Assembly (NCBI RefSeq): GCF_000218685.1
Contig: NW_006763293.1
Span: 1,981,968-2,045,967 of the forward strand
DNA length: 64,000 nucleotides
Direction of reading: 5' to 3'
DNA from: Serpula lacrymans var. lacrymans S7.9
Lineage: Eukaryota; Basidiomycota; Agaricomycetes; Boletales; Serpulaceae
Shown here piece by piece: positions 35,746 to 46,729 of this stretch (the stretch's first letter is position 1; every line of letters begins with the position of its first letter). The position numbers and the translations under genes were made by a program. The notes under the pieces were generated by a model. The model had not been told where the DNA came from. It saw only the letters and a program-made list of their open reading frames with translations, and made no database searches.

Positions 35746-36370
35746 TCATGTTAATGTTCCTAGCGCTCGGCGAAATACTCATGTGTGATAAAGTTTATGT
35801 TAGTCGCTTTACACTATGGCATACACCCTGCTTCAAAGTTTCAAATGAGCCATATTGCCACTTAGCGCCGAAACGTGATTGGATGGTCCTGTACAATGTA
35901 CTGGTTAGTGCCAGTAATGGAATCATGTGTATCTGGCTATAAGAATAGCTCAAGCGTCTTCTTTTGGGCTTGTCGCGTTTGAAGGTATGTTGTCTAGTAT
36001 GTTCCTTATCATGACATTCATGGAAGCTTTTTTTAAGTGACTCAGAGCGCTTTATTTCATAAGCAGGCTCGATGGTTGTAGTAACTAATATGGAGCTGTT
36101 GAGCTGACTTGGAGCTTACATCGGCGCGCCAGAGAGGTTATACCTATCGAACAGTCTTACAGCCTCACAGGAAGCTTTCGTGTTCTTAAAGGCTTCCTGT
36201 TCGTTGGTTCTACAAATCAACGTGTTGTATTTTGTTACTGCCAGACTGTAAGCACAGTCATTACGCGTATGCGTAGTCACGTGAGCACTACTTAACGCGT
36301 CGCGTTAACACTCAAGGGTGGAGCTCTCCCTCCGTGAACATCGCTCCTCCAAAACACTCTTGAGCCGAAG
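35746..36370. other. Gene-poor region
   Basis: No coding signal was accepted on either strand. The last 100 bp should be the promoter and 5' UTR of the gene starting at 36371. Confidence 0.4.
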
Positions 36371-37077
36371 ATGCCTCCCAAGAGAAAATCTGATACAGGC
36401 AGAGGCTCTTCCTCTAAAAAGTTTCGTACTTCCGATCCCGATGAAAGTCTAGTGAATACAATCCTCACCAACGTCGAATATTATCCTCTGCCCAATGAGC
36501 CTGATACAATACGCCAGCTACTTGTACAGCTCGCCCAATACTCTTGAAGTTTGGAAATACGAGTCCAACATGCTGCCTCTTCAAGCTCCGGTTCTGCACC
36601 AAAAACCCAAGAAGAGTTGGAGGCAGCAGTCGAGAAAGTAAGGAAAGCAGCAGTAAGTGGTATCAGAAAGCAGATGACTGTGAGCCGTCCATCTTCCCTC
36701 GAAGTGACGTCTGATCTGACATATTGTTGTTTGTCGTCCATTGCTACAACCAGTGGAAACCTTCGCGCAAAGCGGGAACTGCAAAATGGCTCTATGATGG
36801 TGTATGCACTGATCCGGCTGTGTTCGGTGCCCTGCTCAGGTTGGATGGTCCGCCCACATTAAAAATGCACAAAATGGAGACGAGCAAGTTCGAGGAACTG
36901 ATAGGTGATCTAAGTTCTTCCGCACGGTAAGTTCGCTCTTCTCGCCCAGCCCTTACCGCGGTGAATCACTTGCCTTTCAGATATTCTACGCTTTGTGTCA
37001 CCAGTAGCCATGTCAACATACGCTGGACTGACGCGGGAGAGTTTAAGTTTAGTGGTTCATATGGCACACCGAGGTAG
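36371..37077 (+). pseudogene. Small conserved-looking gene interrupted by an in-frame TGA
   Basis: Begins MPPKRKSDTGRGSSSKKFR, a basic nuclear-type N-terminus. It runs 58 codons to TGA at 36545-36547, and the same frame then continues with SLEIRVQHAASSSSG and a helix EELEAAVEKVRKAAVSGIRK. Downstream exons are 36754-36928 (WKPSRKAGTAKWLYDGVC, LDGPPTLKMHKM) and one starting near 36981 that ends KFSGSYGTPR at 37075-37077. Junctions 36676-36753 and about 36929-36980 keep frame. The coding quality on both sides suggests that CGA (Arg) became TGA. The only alternative intron that removes the stop (donor GTTTCG near 36420 to AG at 36549) would discard about 40 plausible residues. No known family was recognised, so it could be a pseudogene, a sequencing error or a shorter gene. 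Confidence 0.5.
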
Positions 37078-37388
37078 CAAGGAATTTTGGTCTGAGTCTG
37101 TGGGTCAGGTCATTGAAACACCCTGGCCACACTGTTTGGAAATTTAACGTCTATTACTTTTATCATTGTCAGTTGTCATAATGTACGCTAGTCAGTCTCA
37201 CAGTGTTTTATAACAGCACGATAGTAGTATTCGAGTGGCGTATCAAGATTTCTAGTGTAAGTTTGAGTTGAACGTTCAAGTTGAAATTTTGAAAAGGCAA
37301 CGTTCCTGAATACAAGGTCACGTGTTTGAAGTATTATTTTGTACAAGGACAAACTCCACGTCTGCAGCCTCTAGAGAACCGCCCAACC
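37078..37388. other. Intergenic, upstream of CLPTM1
   Basis: 311 bp carrying the 3' end of the preceding gene and the promoter of CLPTM1. AT-rich around 37140-37300. No gene seen. Confidence 0.4.
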
Positions 37389-40230
37389 ATGCCGACCACA
37401 GCTGCAGGATCCACGCCAGCAGCAGCTCCTCAGGTGGAGCAGAGTACCACGAGGAGAGTACTCTCAGTAGTCCAGGTTGGTTTATCTCGCCCGCCTTTTT
37501 GGTTCTTCTAGTCTGATAGCACTCACAGCAAGTAGTGATAGTATGGGCTTTCACTCAGTTAGGTATGTTGCTGCCCGTACTTATGAAATGATTTTTACTG
37601 AGAAAAACTATACTTAGCAACCAAGTTTTTTCTCCCTACAAAGACTCCTGTAGCTCCTCCAGCGGCCTCACCCGTCGTGCCCAATGTATCACCTGTTACT
37701 ACTGAAAGCCAGATAAGCCCCTTCTTGCTACCCCCGGTCGAAGCATATCCCTCTTGGTCATTAAATCAGCCTGTCGCTATGCATGTGTACATCTCTACGT
37801 CACCTTCCGGCGATGTGTTCTCACGACAGTGGACGTCTGCATGGCGAAAAGACCAGGATGAGGGTCTGCCAAACTTTGTATGGGAGAACATTACTTTTGG
37901 CGATTGGAATGAGGAAAGAACAGTTTCGTATGATGTGAAACTTCCTGAGGTAAGTTGTGATTGCTCTGTATCGTGTCTTCTTTCGTTCAGTCGTTTATAT
38001 GCTTCTACAGGCTGTACAGCGAAACGGATCTCTATGGGCAGATGTATTCTTAACAAAGAATGGAGCAAGCCCAGACCCTACAAACTCTCGATTTGATCCT
38101 TCGTCTATCCATCATATTAGAAAATGTGCGCTTCTTTATCAATCGTCCGTCACTAGTTTCGTGAAGTATTAAAGATAATAATCCCAGTACTCACTCGATA
38201 TTTGCCGAAGGAAAAGGTTCGCAAAGAGAAAAGCCTGCTGAGTAATAATGCCGACGTAGACTCTGAAGACGAAAAGGTCCACATATTTCTAATCTAGGTT
38301 AGGGAAACATATTCATATTTTCTACTGTAGCCCCAGGAAGATATCATTGTTTCGCACTGGCATTCAGTATGTTACTTCATTTGAACATTCACACTCTAAA
38401 CACTGAATCATCTTGATAACCAGAACTTGACGCTAGCGCTCATTTCAGACAGTACGGCGTTACAGTACGGAAAGCTACCTCCTGTCCTGCATGAGCGTGA
38501 GTTTCATATTCAATTCCTCTGTGTCTCATGCATAATAGTTTTTTAGACATCCACCTTCTACCTGGTGAACGAGACGCAACTGGCACCAAAGGTTTCTATA
38601 AACCTATCATCTTCCCGAATGATTTTTGGCTTCTTCGCTCTCAACTTGTCGAAATCAATACCACTACCCCTACTCTGCCCCTTCAAATAACCTTCCAGCC
38701 GCTGTCATATTTCAAGTTCCAAATATTCGCATCCATGACACATGGGTTTGATGAGGCCGCAAAGCAACAAGGGGGCACCGGCGCAGAACTGGATGAGATT
38801 AAAAGGATGCTGGTCGAAACGAACCCGTGGTTCCTCGGATTAACTGGGCTTGTGAGCATTTTGCATGTACTGTGGGTACTCTTTTGCACTTTTATGGTCT
38901 CTCCCGCTTGATGTATTTCCTTTGCTCCTTGCAGGTTCGAGATGCTTGCATTCAAATCCGATGTATCGCACTGGCGTCATAAGAACGAACTTGTGGGCGT
39001 GTCTGTGAGGTAAGTCTAGCCCTTACTTTGTCCGGTATTCAAACCAAATCCTCGTCCCACAGGACTGTATGTATTCTCCCTTTCTGGCCGTTGGGTTGAC
39101 TATTAAAGCTAATTGCATCATCCAAATTATTTTTGGCATAGATCGTTACGAACGTATTTGTACAGGCTATCGTTTTACTGTACCTCATCGACAATAACAC
39201 TGACACAAGCTGGATGATTCTTTTTGGCTCTGGCATGGGTGTGCTGGTAGAGGCATGGAAGGTAAGGGCAATCTGTTAATAACAGCGCATTTGTTTAATG
39301 TTTCATTGGTATAGATCACAAAGGCCGTAGATATCACCATCATCAGTGCACCACCTGGCTCTTTATTACCTTATCAATTCGACATCAAAGGTATTGGCTA
39401 TTCCTGTTCGATTTCGAGAATCGTGCTAAGTATCACCCGCACTCCATTAAGACAAACATGTTCTCAGCGAGGATGAAAAGAAGACACAAGAGTGAGTAAT
39501 ATCCCACTCCACCATGGCATCGATAGGCATGCTAAGCGATTTCAGGTACGACAAACTGGCCTTCCGATATGTCTCGTACTTCGCAATCCCATTGCTTGCG
39601 GCGTATACTGTTTACTCGTTGTTATACGAGACGCACAGAGGCTGGTATAGCTTCGTGATCTCCACGTTGACTTCGTTCGTGTATATGTTTGGTTTTGTAA
39701 GTCCATATCGGAGCTCACACGCATGGATTCTTGACTGATGCGGATGGACTGTGACAGGCACAATTGATACCTCAGCTCATCATCAACTACAAGCTTAAGG
39801 TTCGTCCCACCCGGTATATTTGTTTGTCCTCATTTTGACAGCTATGCAGAGCGTGGCGCACATGCCCATGAAAGCGATGATATATAAAACCTTGTCAACG
39901 GTTGTGGATGACTTGTTTGCGTAAGCGTTACTTGTCGACGTCGCATTTGTCATGACATTGATTCATTTGCACCCATAGCTTCTGTATCAAGATGCCGTTC
40001 CTGCACCGGTTAGCTTGCTTCCGAGATGATGTTGTGTTTTTGGTATTCCTCTACCAGGCGAGCACAATTCTTTAATATTGAGGGGGTTGAATATTGAATG
40101 GCAAGACTAACTGCTCAAACAGCGTTGGATATATCGCATTGATCCCAAACGAGTCAATGAATACGGTCAGGTGATGGTTGACGGTGTCGTTAGCGCTGAC
40201 GGCAGCGGGGAAACGAAGAAGGATAAGTGA
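37389..40230 (+). CDS. CLPTM1 family transmembrane protein
   Basis: Homologue of cleft lip and palate transmembrane protein 1, a multi-pass ER membrane protein family. The hydrophilic luminal-type N-terminal half includes WSLNQPVAMHVYIST and GSLWADVFLTKNG. The second half has the conserved FYKPIIFPNDFWLLRSQLVEIN, NPWFLGLTGLVSILHVLFEMLAFKSDV, LYLIDNNTDTSWMILFGSGMG and WKITKAVD. It continues with FRYVSYFAIPLLAAYTVYSLLY, FGFAQLIPQLIINYKLKSVAHMP and FIKM/CFRDDVVFLVFLYQRWIYRIDPKRVNEYG, with five or six hydrophobic helices. More than ten short introns are present. The ATG 37389 gives MPTTAAGSTPAAAPQ and the stop is 40228-40230 after a Lys-rich ETKKDK. Human CLPTM1 acts in membrane-protein trafficking; a fungal role is inferred. 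Confidence 0.93.
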
Positions 40231-40827
40231 ACAGCGCCCAGCCGGCGTACCTTCTCGTTGGCCCCATGCAACCAGTTTTGTTACCGGCTGGTTCTTTTAC
40301 GCTTTATCTCCTGAAAGAGCGGACCTGAAGTAAGTGCGAGTGCTGTAGGGTTTGATCGGTGCGTCATTGCGGTTGTAAGGCTTTAGGCGTTCGATGTGCT
40401 GGTGCTGGCATCCTGGACCCTCTGCAGTTCTGATGTGGTATCTTAGAAGAAACATAATCTACGGATCGGTGTTAGATCACTTGCAACCGAAGCATGGAAG
40501 TGTTATAAATGGCAGAAGTTGTCGTGATAATCGATAGAGCATATGACTGGATATCCTGAGGACTGGCGGCGACCGGACCTCTGAGGACTGAGACGTGAGC
40601 GAGCGCTTTGGCCTCGAGGATATTATAAATAAGCTGTCCCAGCTGCAAAGCTGTGGCTGATACTGACTGTGGCTGAGGGGAGCGTGTGGAAACTTTATCC
40701 ACTTGACCACATTTGGCTGAGCGGCACCGGACTGATCTATCCGTTCTTCTGACACACATACACTCAACCGCCCTATCACTGTGTTTCCCTTCAGTGTCCC
40801 TCCTATCTACCACTAACCACTTCTCCA
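40231..40827. other. Intergenic region between CLPTM1 and the next gene
   Basis: 597 bp between genes on the same strand. It holds overlapping antisense frames only. No supported gene, repeat or RNA. Confidence 0.45.
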
Positions 40828-43667
40828 ATGGCTGTCAACAGCCATGGCCCGCTCCACTCCTGCCAATGTCTCAATGTCCAGATAATACCTCAGCCTCACC
40901 AACAAGGCCCACCCGATTTTCTGTCTCGTTCAGTCTCTGACTCAGAATACACACTGACGTATGTCGCTGATGAGGGACTCTCCATCGTGCGTTGGGATTT
41001 CCTTGCGATCTGTTGTTTTATTTTACTATTTTTTCACCGTTTTTTAGGCTCACCCTCAAGTCACCATGCGGACGAGAAAGCTCGGGCCACCCAGTTCGGA
41101 TACCTCTCGACGCTTTCGATACACCACTCTATCTTGTCTTATTTGCCGAGCCCTGGTTTACCGAGTCACCCAACTAGTTCCTCTCGATGTCGAGGGCCAA
41201 GAAGGGCCTCTCCTTCCGTCGCACGACTGGGTGGAGCAGGAGACACTGAAGAGCATCTCGGGCTGGATCGAAGTTCATAAGGACTGTTTGGTGAGTCCTC
41301 ATTATGTTTTTCATGTGAAACACCGGGCGGTGGGGCTCCTCTATATTCTGCTCACGGGCTTTTCCGACATCTCGTCTTTCAATCCCAATAAACTGGTGTG
41401 GACGATCTACGCCCACCTTCTACCCACCGTGTCGTGCTACATTTGTCTTCCCCTTGATTTCTGGGCACTGATTCCGTCTTACTATATATTAGCATGCGGG
41501 TGCCATTTCTGAGGCGTTGTCTTCAGTATCCTACTCTCCAACATTTTCTATCATTGTGCCTCCCGTTACCCCAGTAACCGCTGAAGAACAGGAAAGATAT
41601 ATATTTGTCCCCTCTGCTGAGCCGTCTCCACCACGTCATACTGTCCCTGCGATATCTTTTCTCTCGAACCTCCGTCCCTTGTTCCCCCCGGTGCCTTTCA
41701 TTCCATCGCATCCCGTTTTCTCTCATCTTTCATCTGTAGCAACAGGCAAATCCGAAGCCCTCCGGATAGCTGCCGAAGAGTATCTCGCAAAGGTTGTCGA
41801 GGATCAGTTAGCGGAGATTGAGCGAGCAGAAGATAAATTGCGGAAGGATGTTGAGGGTCTGTGGAAGAACTTTATTGACGGCATAGCCCAAGTGGAAAAG
41901 GCACGAAATCTGACCATTGACGGAACTTCAACCCGGAGAAGGGATAGTGTAAGTCGCGCAAGCCGCCCACGAGTTAGTCTCGTACTACGTGATTTTATTC
42001 CTGCTTCTAGCCCAGTTCCTCGGGCGCTATCTCCCGCGTCAGTTCCGCGAGTTTCATCGCTGTCAGCATCTCTGGCTACTTCCGCCTTCTACCACCCTCG
42101 AGCTCAAAACCAACCGACCTCGCGTGTACATAGCACCAGCCCTCCCTCTCCTCCACCTTATTCTTCTAATCCCTCTTCATCAGGCTCAGCTGACAGTCCC
42201 CCGCTTACCTCATCTGATTCTTCTTCTCGGTCATTTTCTCAAATCAATGGTGAAAATATTCTCCAGCCGTTTAGGCGCAGTATGGATGAAGCCAAGGATG
42301 TAGCCACTAGTTTCCGGTATTTTACGAATCTGGAAGCTGACATGGCTCGAGTGCGACAGCAGAACGCCAGTGATTCCGAAGATAAAAGCGCCTGGACTAA
42401 TGATCAAGCCAATGCAAGTCAGAGTGGGAAGATGGAGCAGAAGAATGGCGGCTCTGCATCGCAGGCTAAGGAAGAGCGGTATAGAAAAGCAGACCCTGAG
42501 CCTGGACAGGACAGTGGATCAAAGGGGAAGAGAAAGGTTACTTTTGACGTCAAGCCGGACGTAGTCACCATCAATGGTGGCAACACCGCTGTGAATGGGG
42601 AGAAGAAGACGGAGGAACCCAAGCAAAACGGTGATTCTCTAGGTTAGCATTTTCTTGTCCGCCAAACCAAATCTTGTTTTGTTTACCCTTCCTGTCCAGA
42701 TATGATATTTGACTTGGAAGATGAAAAGAGCGAGCGTGGATCGTTTGACTTTGCAGCCAAGCCTGTTTTACCCCTGATCGAACCTCCTTATATCCCTGCG
42801 AGGCCACCACGAACGCGAGTACCGAGTAATTCCGGCTTGCCTGTGGCGCTGTCATCTTTACGTCCCGCATCATTACCCGCCCCATCGACTATCCGATCAC
42901 TCACAGCGGAAGGCCAGAGCTCACCGAGAGCATCCAACCTCATGTCTCTACCTCGTATTGCGGAACCGGAGCCAGACGAGCACTCAGAACGCTTTGATTC
43001 TCGTGAAGAGGAGATTTTGAAACTGGTCGCAGCAAACACGCCTAGCCATCGAGGTGCTTGGAAGCGAAATAGTAAAGCATGGCAAGTTTTTGTTCGACGT
43101 CAGGGCAAAAATCAAAGTGCTTCCGGAGCTTTCATCCCTGAAGAAAACGAAGATGAGGGAGCTTTCCACAACACAATAGACACTGATGACAGTGATTCAG
43201 ATATTTATAACGGTGAGTCACATGTATAATATTCGATTCCAGCTACTTAAGCGTCTTACGTAGATCAAGGATGGAATCCGAATGCAGGAGTTCCCGCATC
43301 TCTTCCTATCACTATCGGTTCTTTGAAGCATCCCAGACCACCGCTTTCGTTGGCGTCGTATCAACCAAAGGCGACTTTATCTGATCCAAGCACGCTGGTA
43401 CCTCCTCTTCCTGGTGCTGGGCGTTCGCTGTCTTCATCAGCTTTCCGAAAAGCATCATACGCCGAGCGTGATCGCAGTCGGCTGATGGATCCTGGAGCAC
43501 TCGATTTTGTAGCACAGGGAGATGAAGACGAGGACGAGAGTGACAGCGAAGACGAGCCGTCTAAAGCTGATGCCTTTGAAGGCGGTCGTGGTCGTCAGCG
43601 TGCGTTCAAAATCTTGCAGGCACGCAGCAAGATACCTGCCGCAGGTATGTGGAGAAGTTTGGCATAA
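40828..43667 (+). CDS. Uncharacterised protein with N-terminal Cys-rich domain and disordered tail
   Basis: Not recognised as a named family. The N-terminal domain of about 120 residues contains CQCLNV (residues about 13-18), EYTLTYVADEGLSI, then SLRY-like FRYTTLSCLICRALVYRV and VPLDVEGQEGPLLPSHDWVE. The paired CxC and CxxC motifs suggest a zinc-binding fold. The rest, about 650 residues, is low-complexity Ser/Pro-rich sequence, with one helical block VVEDQLAEIERAEDKLRKDVEGLWKNF split across about 41795-41870. An acidic patch and a C-terminal helix ending PAAGMWRSLA follow. Introns near 40988-41048, 41289-41490, 42642-42699 and 43213-43263 keep frame. The exon after the second intron has no own ATG (HAGAISEALSSVSYSP), supporting a single gene. 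Confidence 0.7.
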
Positions 43668-43971
43668 GAGCAGTACTGTCAGTTGCAGTAAACGTAACAG
43701 TGCTTGGCCGTCTTGATTTTATTTACTCTATTTACTGTTAATTTCTTTCTGTCTCTCGCAATGTTGTTGTCCTTTCTGCGCTAATAGCTACTGTACTGCT
43801 ACTGTACATAGTGTTGTTGATTTGAATATTGTAGATTGAATGTTGTCTTTTACTGACGAATTGCAATGAAATTTTATGAGACTTCGAAAATGGCGCAAGA
43901 CCTAACCCTACTCCGAGTCTTCAGTCTCCAAATTTTCCAAGTCCGAGTCCTTGTAACACCAAAAGACCTCG
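43668..43971. promoter_or_regulatory. Upstream region of the Utp8/NOL11-like gene with telobox-like CCTAACCCTA
   Basis: 304 bp between same-strand genes. CCTAACCCTA lies at 43901-43910, about 60 bp before the next start codon. Teloboxes near start sites are often found at ribosome-biogenesis genes; relevance here is inference. Confidence 0.35.
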
Positions 43972-46616
43972 ATGAGCTCGACCATCGGCGAGCCTTTTCT
44001 CTTGTCAAGTTACTCTGTTCCAAGTTCATGGAAGGGGAGTAGCTCTACGTATATATCTTATGCAAAAGGTCCAAAAAATTCCGATGGATATGTCACGGTG
44101 ACCGCCCAAGGAGAGGGCGTTCACGTTTTGGATGTGAGCACTTACAATTTTCCATCCCCGGAAAATGCAAACTGACAGTCATAACAGGTTTCAACTCTGC
44201 ATCCTATCGTTTCTTATTCCCAAGGATCGCACACCACTTTTTCTGCACCTGCGGTTACTCGCCACACCCTGGAAGATGGTGATCACATATGCACAACCTA
44301 CACCATCGTCAACTGTTCTCCCGAGGTCATATCAAAAGAACAAAACCGGACGATATGGATCACTCAGCAGAACCTTTCAAACAATTCAGACAGGGGAGAG
44401 AAACGATCTGTAGTGGTAGGTTTTCCTCCGCTAAGCAATGAAACCAGTGATCATTTTGACGCAAGAACGCAGGTATCTCATGCAGTCTCTAGAATCTATG
44501 TGCTTCAAGAATCGCCATGCAGACTCCTTTTGGTATTCTCAAATGGTGATATTGGAGTTACAGACGCAGAATTGACTGTGCAACACTCGCTCGAGAGCTC
44601 AACTAAGCAGTCTCCTGTAGAGACCTTCATCTTCCCCCGAAAAGCCTGCGATTTCCTGCCTCAAAATCAAGCAACATCGTCTGACTATATTCTTCTATCA
44701 GTCTTCTCAACTGACTCGTTGACTTGCGTACACTCGACGGCAATTGGTGGAGACGAAGGGCTTGCTCGGCTTGGCGAAATCGACATACCACTCAATGGAA
44801 CCATGAAAAAATATGACTCTCGCGTTATAGGCATCTCATGTACCGCTTCTGGTGCTGTTACCCTCTTGAGTACGTCAGCTGGATATTACTGCTATCATGT
44901 GAACTGCTCATTCGACCGAGTTTAGGTGGTTCTGCTTTACTATCTTCTTACCAACTTTCGTACTCGAATGAGGGAACACTTGTGGCCATTCCCGTGCGCG
45001 AGCCGATCCGTTTAGCACGCCTAGCCCTAGGGAAAAATCCGTCTTATCAACGTGCCGTTTCGCTGTTATCATTGAGCGCATCGTCAGTGCTGCTAGCTGC
45101 CCTCACGAGTTCACCGGCCTCTGAAATTACCCTCCTACTGTGGGACATGCAATATGGCGTACTCGTTGCTTCTCAGTCTATGCCTGTTCCTTCGTCGCTG
45201 GTTCAAAATCACTCTCAGAGTCCTCATCTAAGCCTTACTTTTTCAAACGAGCATCAGATTCTCCTTGCCCTATCTCCCGAAGGCGCTTCTGGAAAATCGA
45301 CGTCGCAAAAGACATCTTCTCGCTCTACCATTTACATCGTTCCATTGAACGCCTCATTTAAATCAAGTCTTGCAAATGCAATGGGCAAAACTTCCGAAAC
45401 CGCCGCATGGTTGGCTCAGCCCGAGCAACGTTCAAGTGCGTCCGTGCAAGGGGATGACGGTCGCGCAAAACTCCTCCAAGCTATACGGTCATTAACTAGT
45501 CAGGATGAATCGCATAAAGCTGATGAAGCATTTTTCAAATGGATTGGCGATCACACCCCTGGTCACGGCAATAAAAAATCTGAGCCTCGCGTGAGTATAA
45601 TATAAATCCAGTTGATTTACTACGCTGACAGATTATTTGCAGGGACATTCATCCCCCCAACTTGGCCGCGAGTTTGTCAAGGAAATCCTCCACATTATAT
45701 TACAGCCCGATAACACAGCAACCATCAAGTATTCTCCCAGAGTTGTACATTCTCTTTTGGACAGAGGTGTTGTAAGTGCTAGTATGATAGAGAAAGGACT
45801 ATTACGTGTCCTGTGGTCACGAAATGACTGGGTAAGCATGATATATCGCTTTGAACTCTAATATTGATTAGTGTCAAAGGAAAATATTCTCCGAACATTG
45901 GATACTGTCGTGGACATCCCGGAAGGAGAAATGATGTTTCTTCTCAAAGCAGTCATAGATTTTCATCACACAAGCAATACCACAGAGTCGCTTGACAGCA
46001 ATGCAATGCAAGTTGATTCAAGACAAACGTGGACGCCACCACTAGCGACATATCTTTCGGCATGCATAACGTACTCAACTTCTCCAGCGGCCTTGCGTCT
46101 CGCAATCCGGGAACATTTATCAGACGCACGAGACTTAGTGTACATACTAGAGATATTGGAAGGTTGGATGATGGGTGGGACTGAGGATTATATTGAGCAG
46201 CTCTTGCGAAGCATAGCACATAATTCACGGTTCGAGTATCGTTCAAGTGCTTCCCCCCCATATCACAAGGTATGGTCTTTCATTTTTTTTGCGAGTACAT
46301 TTACTGAAATGGCATGAAGATCGTGTTGTTCTTGCAAGTGCTACTAGATGCTTCGTTCTTGGCGCTTCTACAATACCAACCCTCGCACGATATCCTACGA
46401 AGGATAATGTCTTATGTTGAACCCGAAGTAGTACTTTTTGAACGCATGGAGCATCTGCGAGGATCATTGGAGCAGTTCGTGCGGATACAAGCGAAAAGCA
46501 GGCAAGGAAGCGGACGGCCAGAAGTGGTCAGTGATGATAGGCGTAGGAGCAGAAAAGGCCGCAAATTTGCTGAGCCTGATATAGGAATGTACCGTTTAGA
46601 GGAACTGGTAATCTAG
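43972..46616 (+). CDS. Utp8/NOL11-like nucleolar protein
   Basis: Probable t-UTP component of the small-subunit processome, which couples rDNA transcription to pre-rRNA processing. The N-terminal half reads like a degenerate beta-propeller: DGYVTVTAQGEGVHVLD, LHPIVSYSQGSHTTFSAPAV, RLLLVFSNGDIGVTD. The C-terminal half is helical, with QLGREFVKEILHIILQ, VLLDASFLALLQYQPSHDILRRI and a terminal MYRLEELVI. That last segment resembles the conserved Utp8 end (YTMEYLDI). At least five introns (e.g. 44133-44188, 44873-44926, 45591-45642, 45832-45870, 46270-46335) keep a single frame. Assignment rests on domain layout and end similarity, so another WD-like nucleolar protein is possible. Confidence 0.6.
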
Positions 46617-46729
46617 ATTGCTGTATCGCACGTTACCGCACCGTGACGCAATGTCATAGTATCAGCTGTCCTTATAATGTCCGACTTTATCACTGTTAAC
46701 TATTGGTTTTGAGCAACTCAACTTCATCG

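Noticed and set aside
36420..36549. Intron that would remove the TGA at 36545
   Set aside because: It is the only phase-compatible donor/acceptor pair, but it deletes about 40 plausible residues and uses a weak GTTTCG donor.
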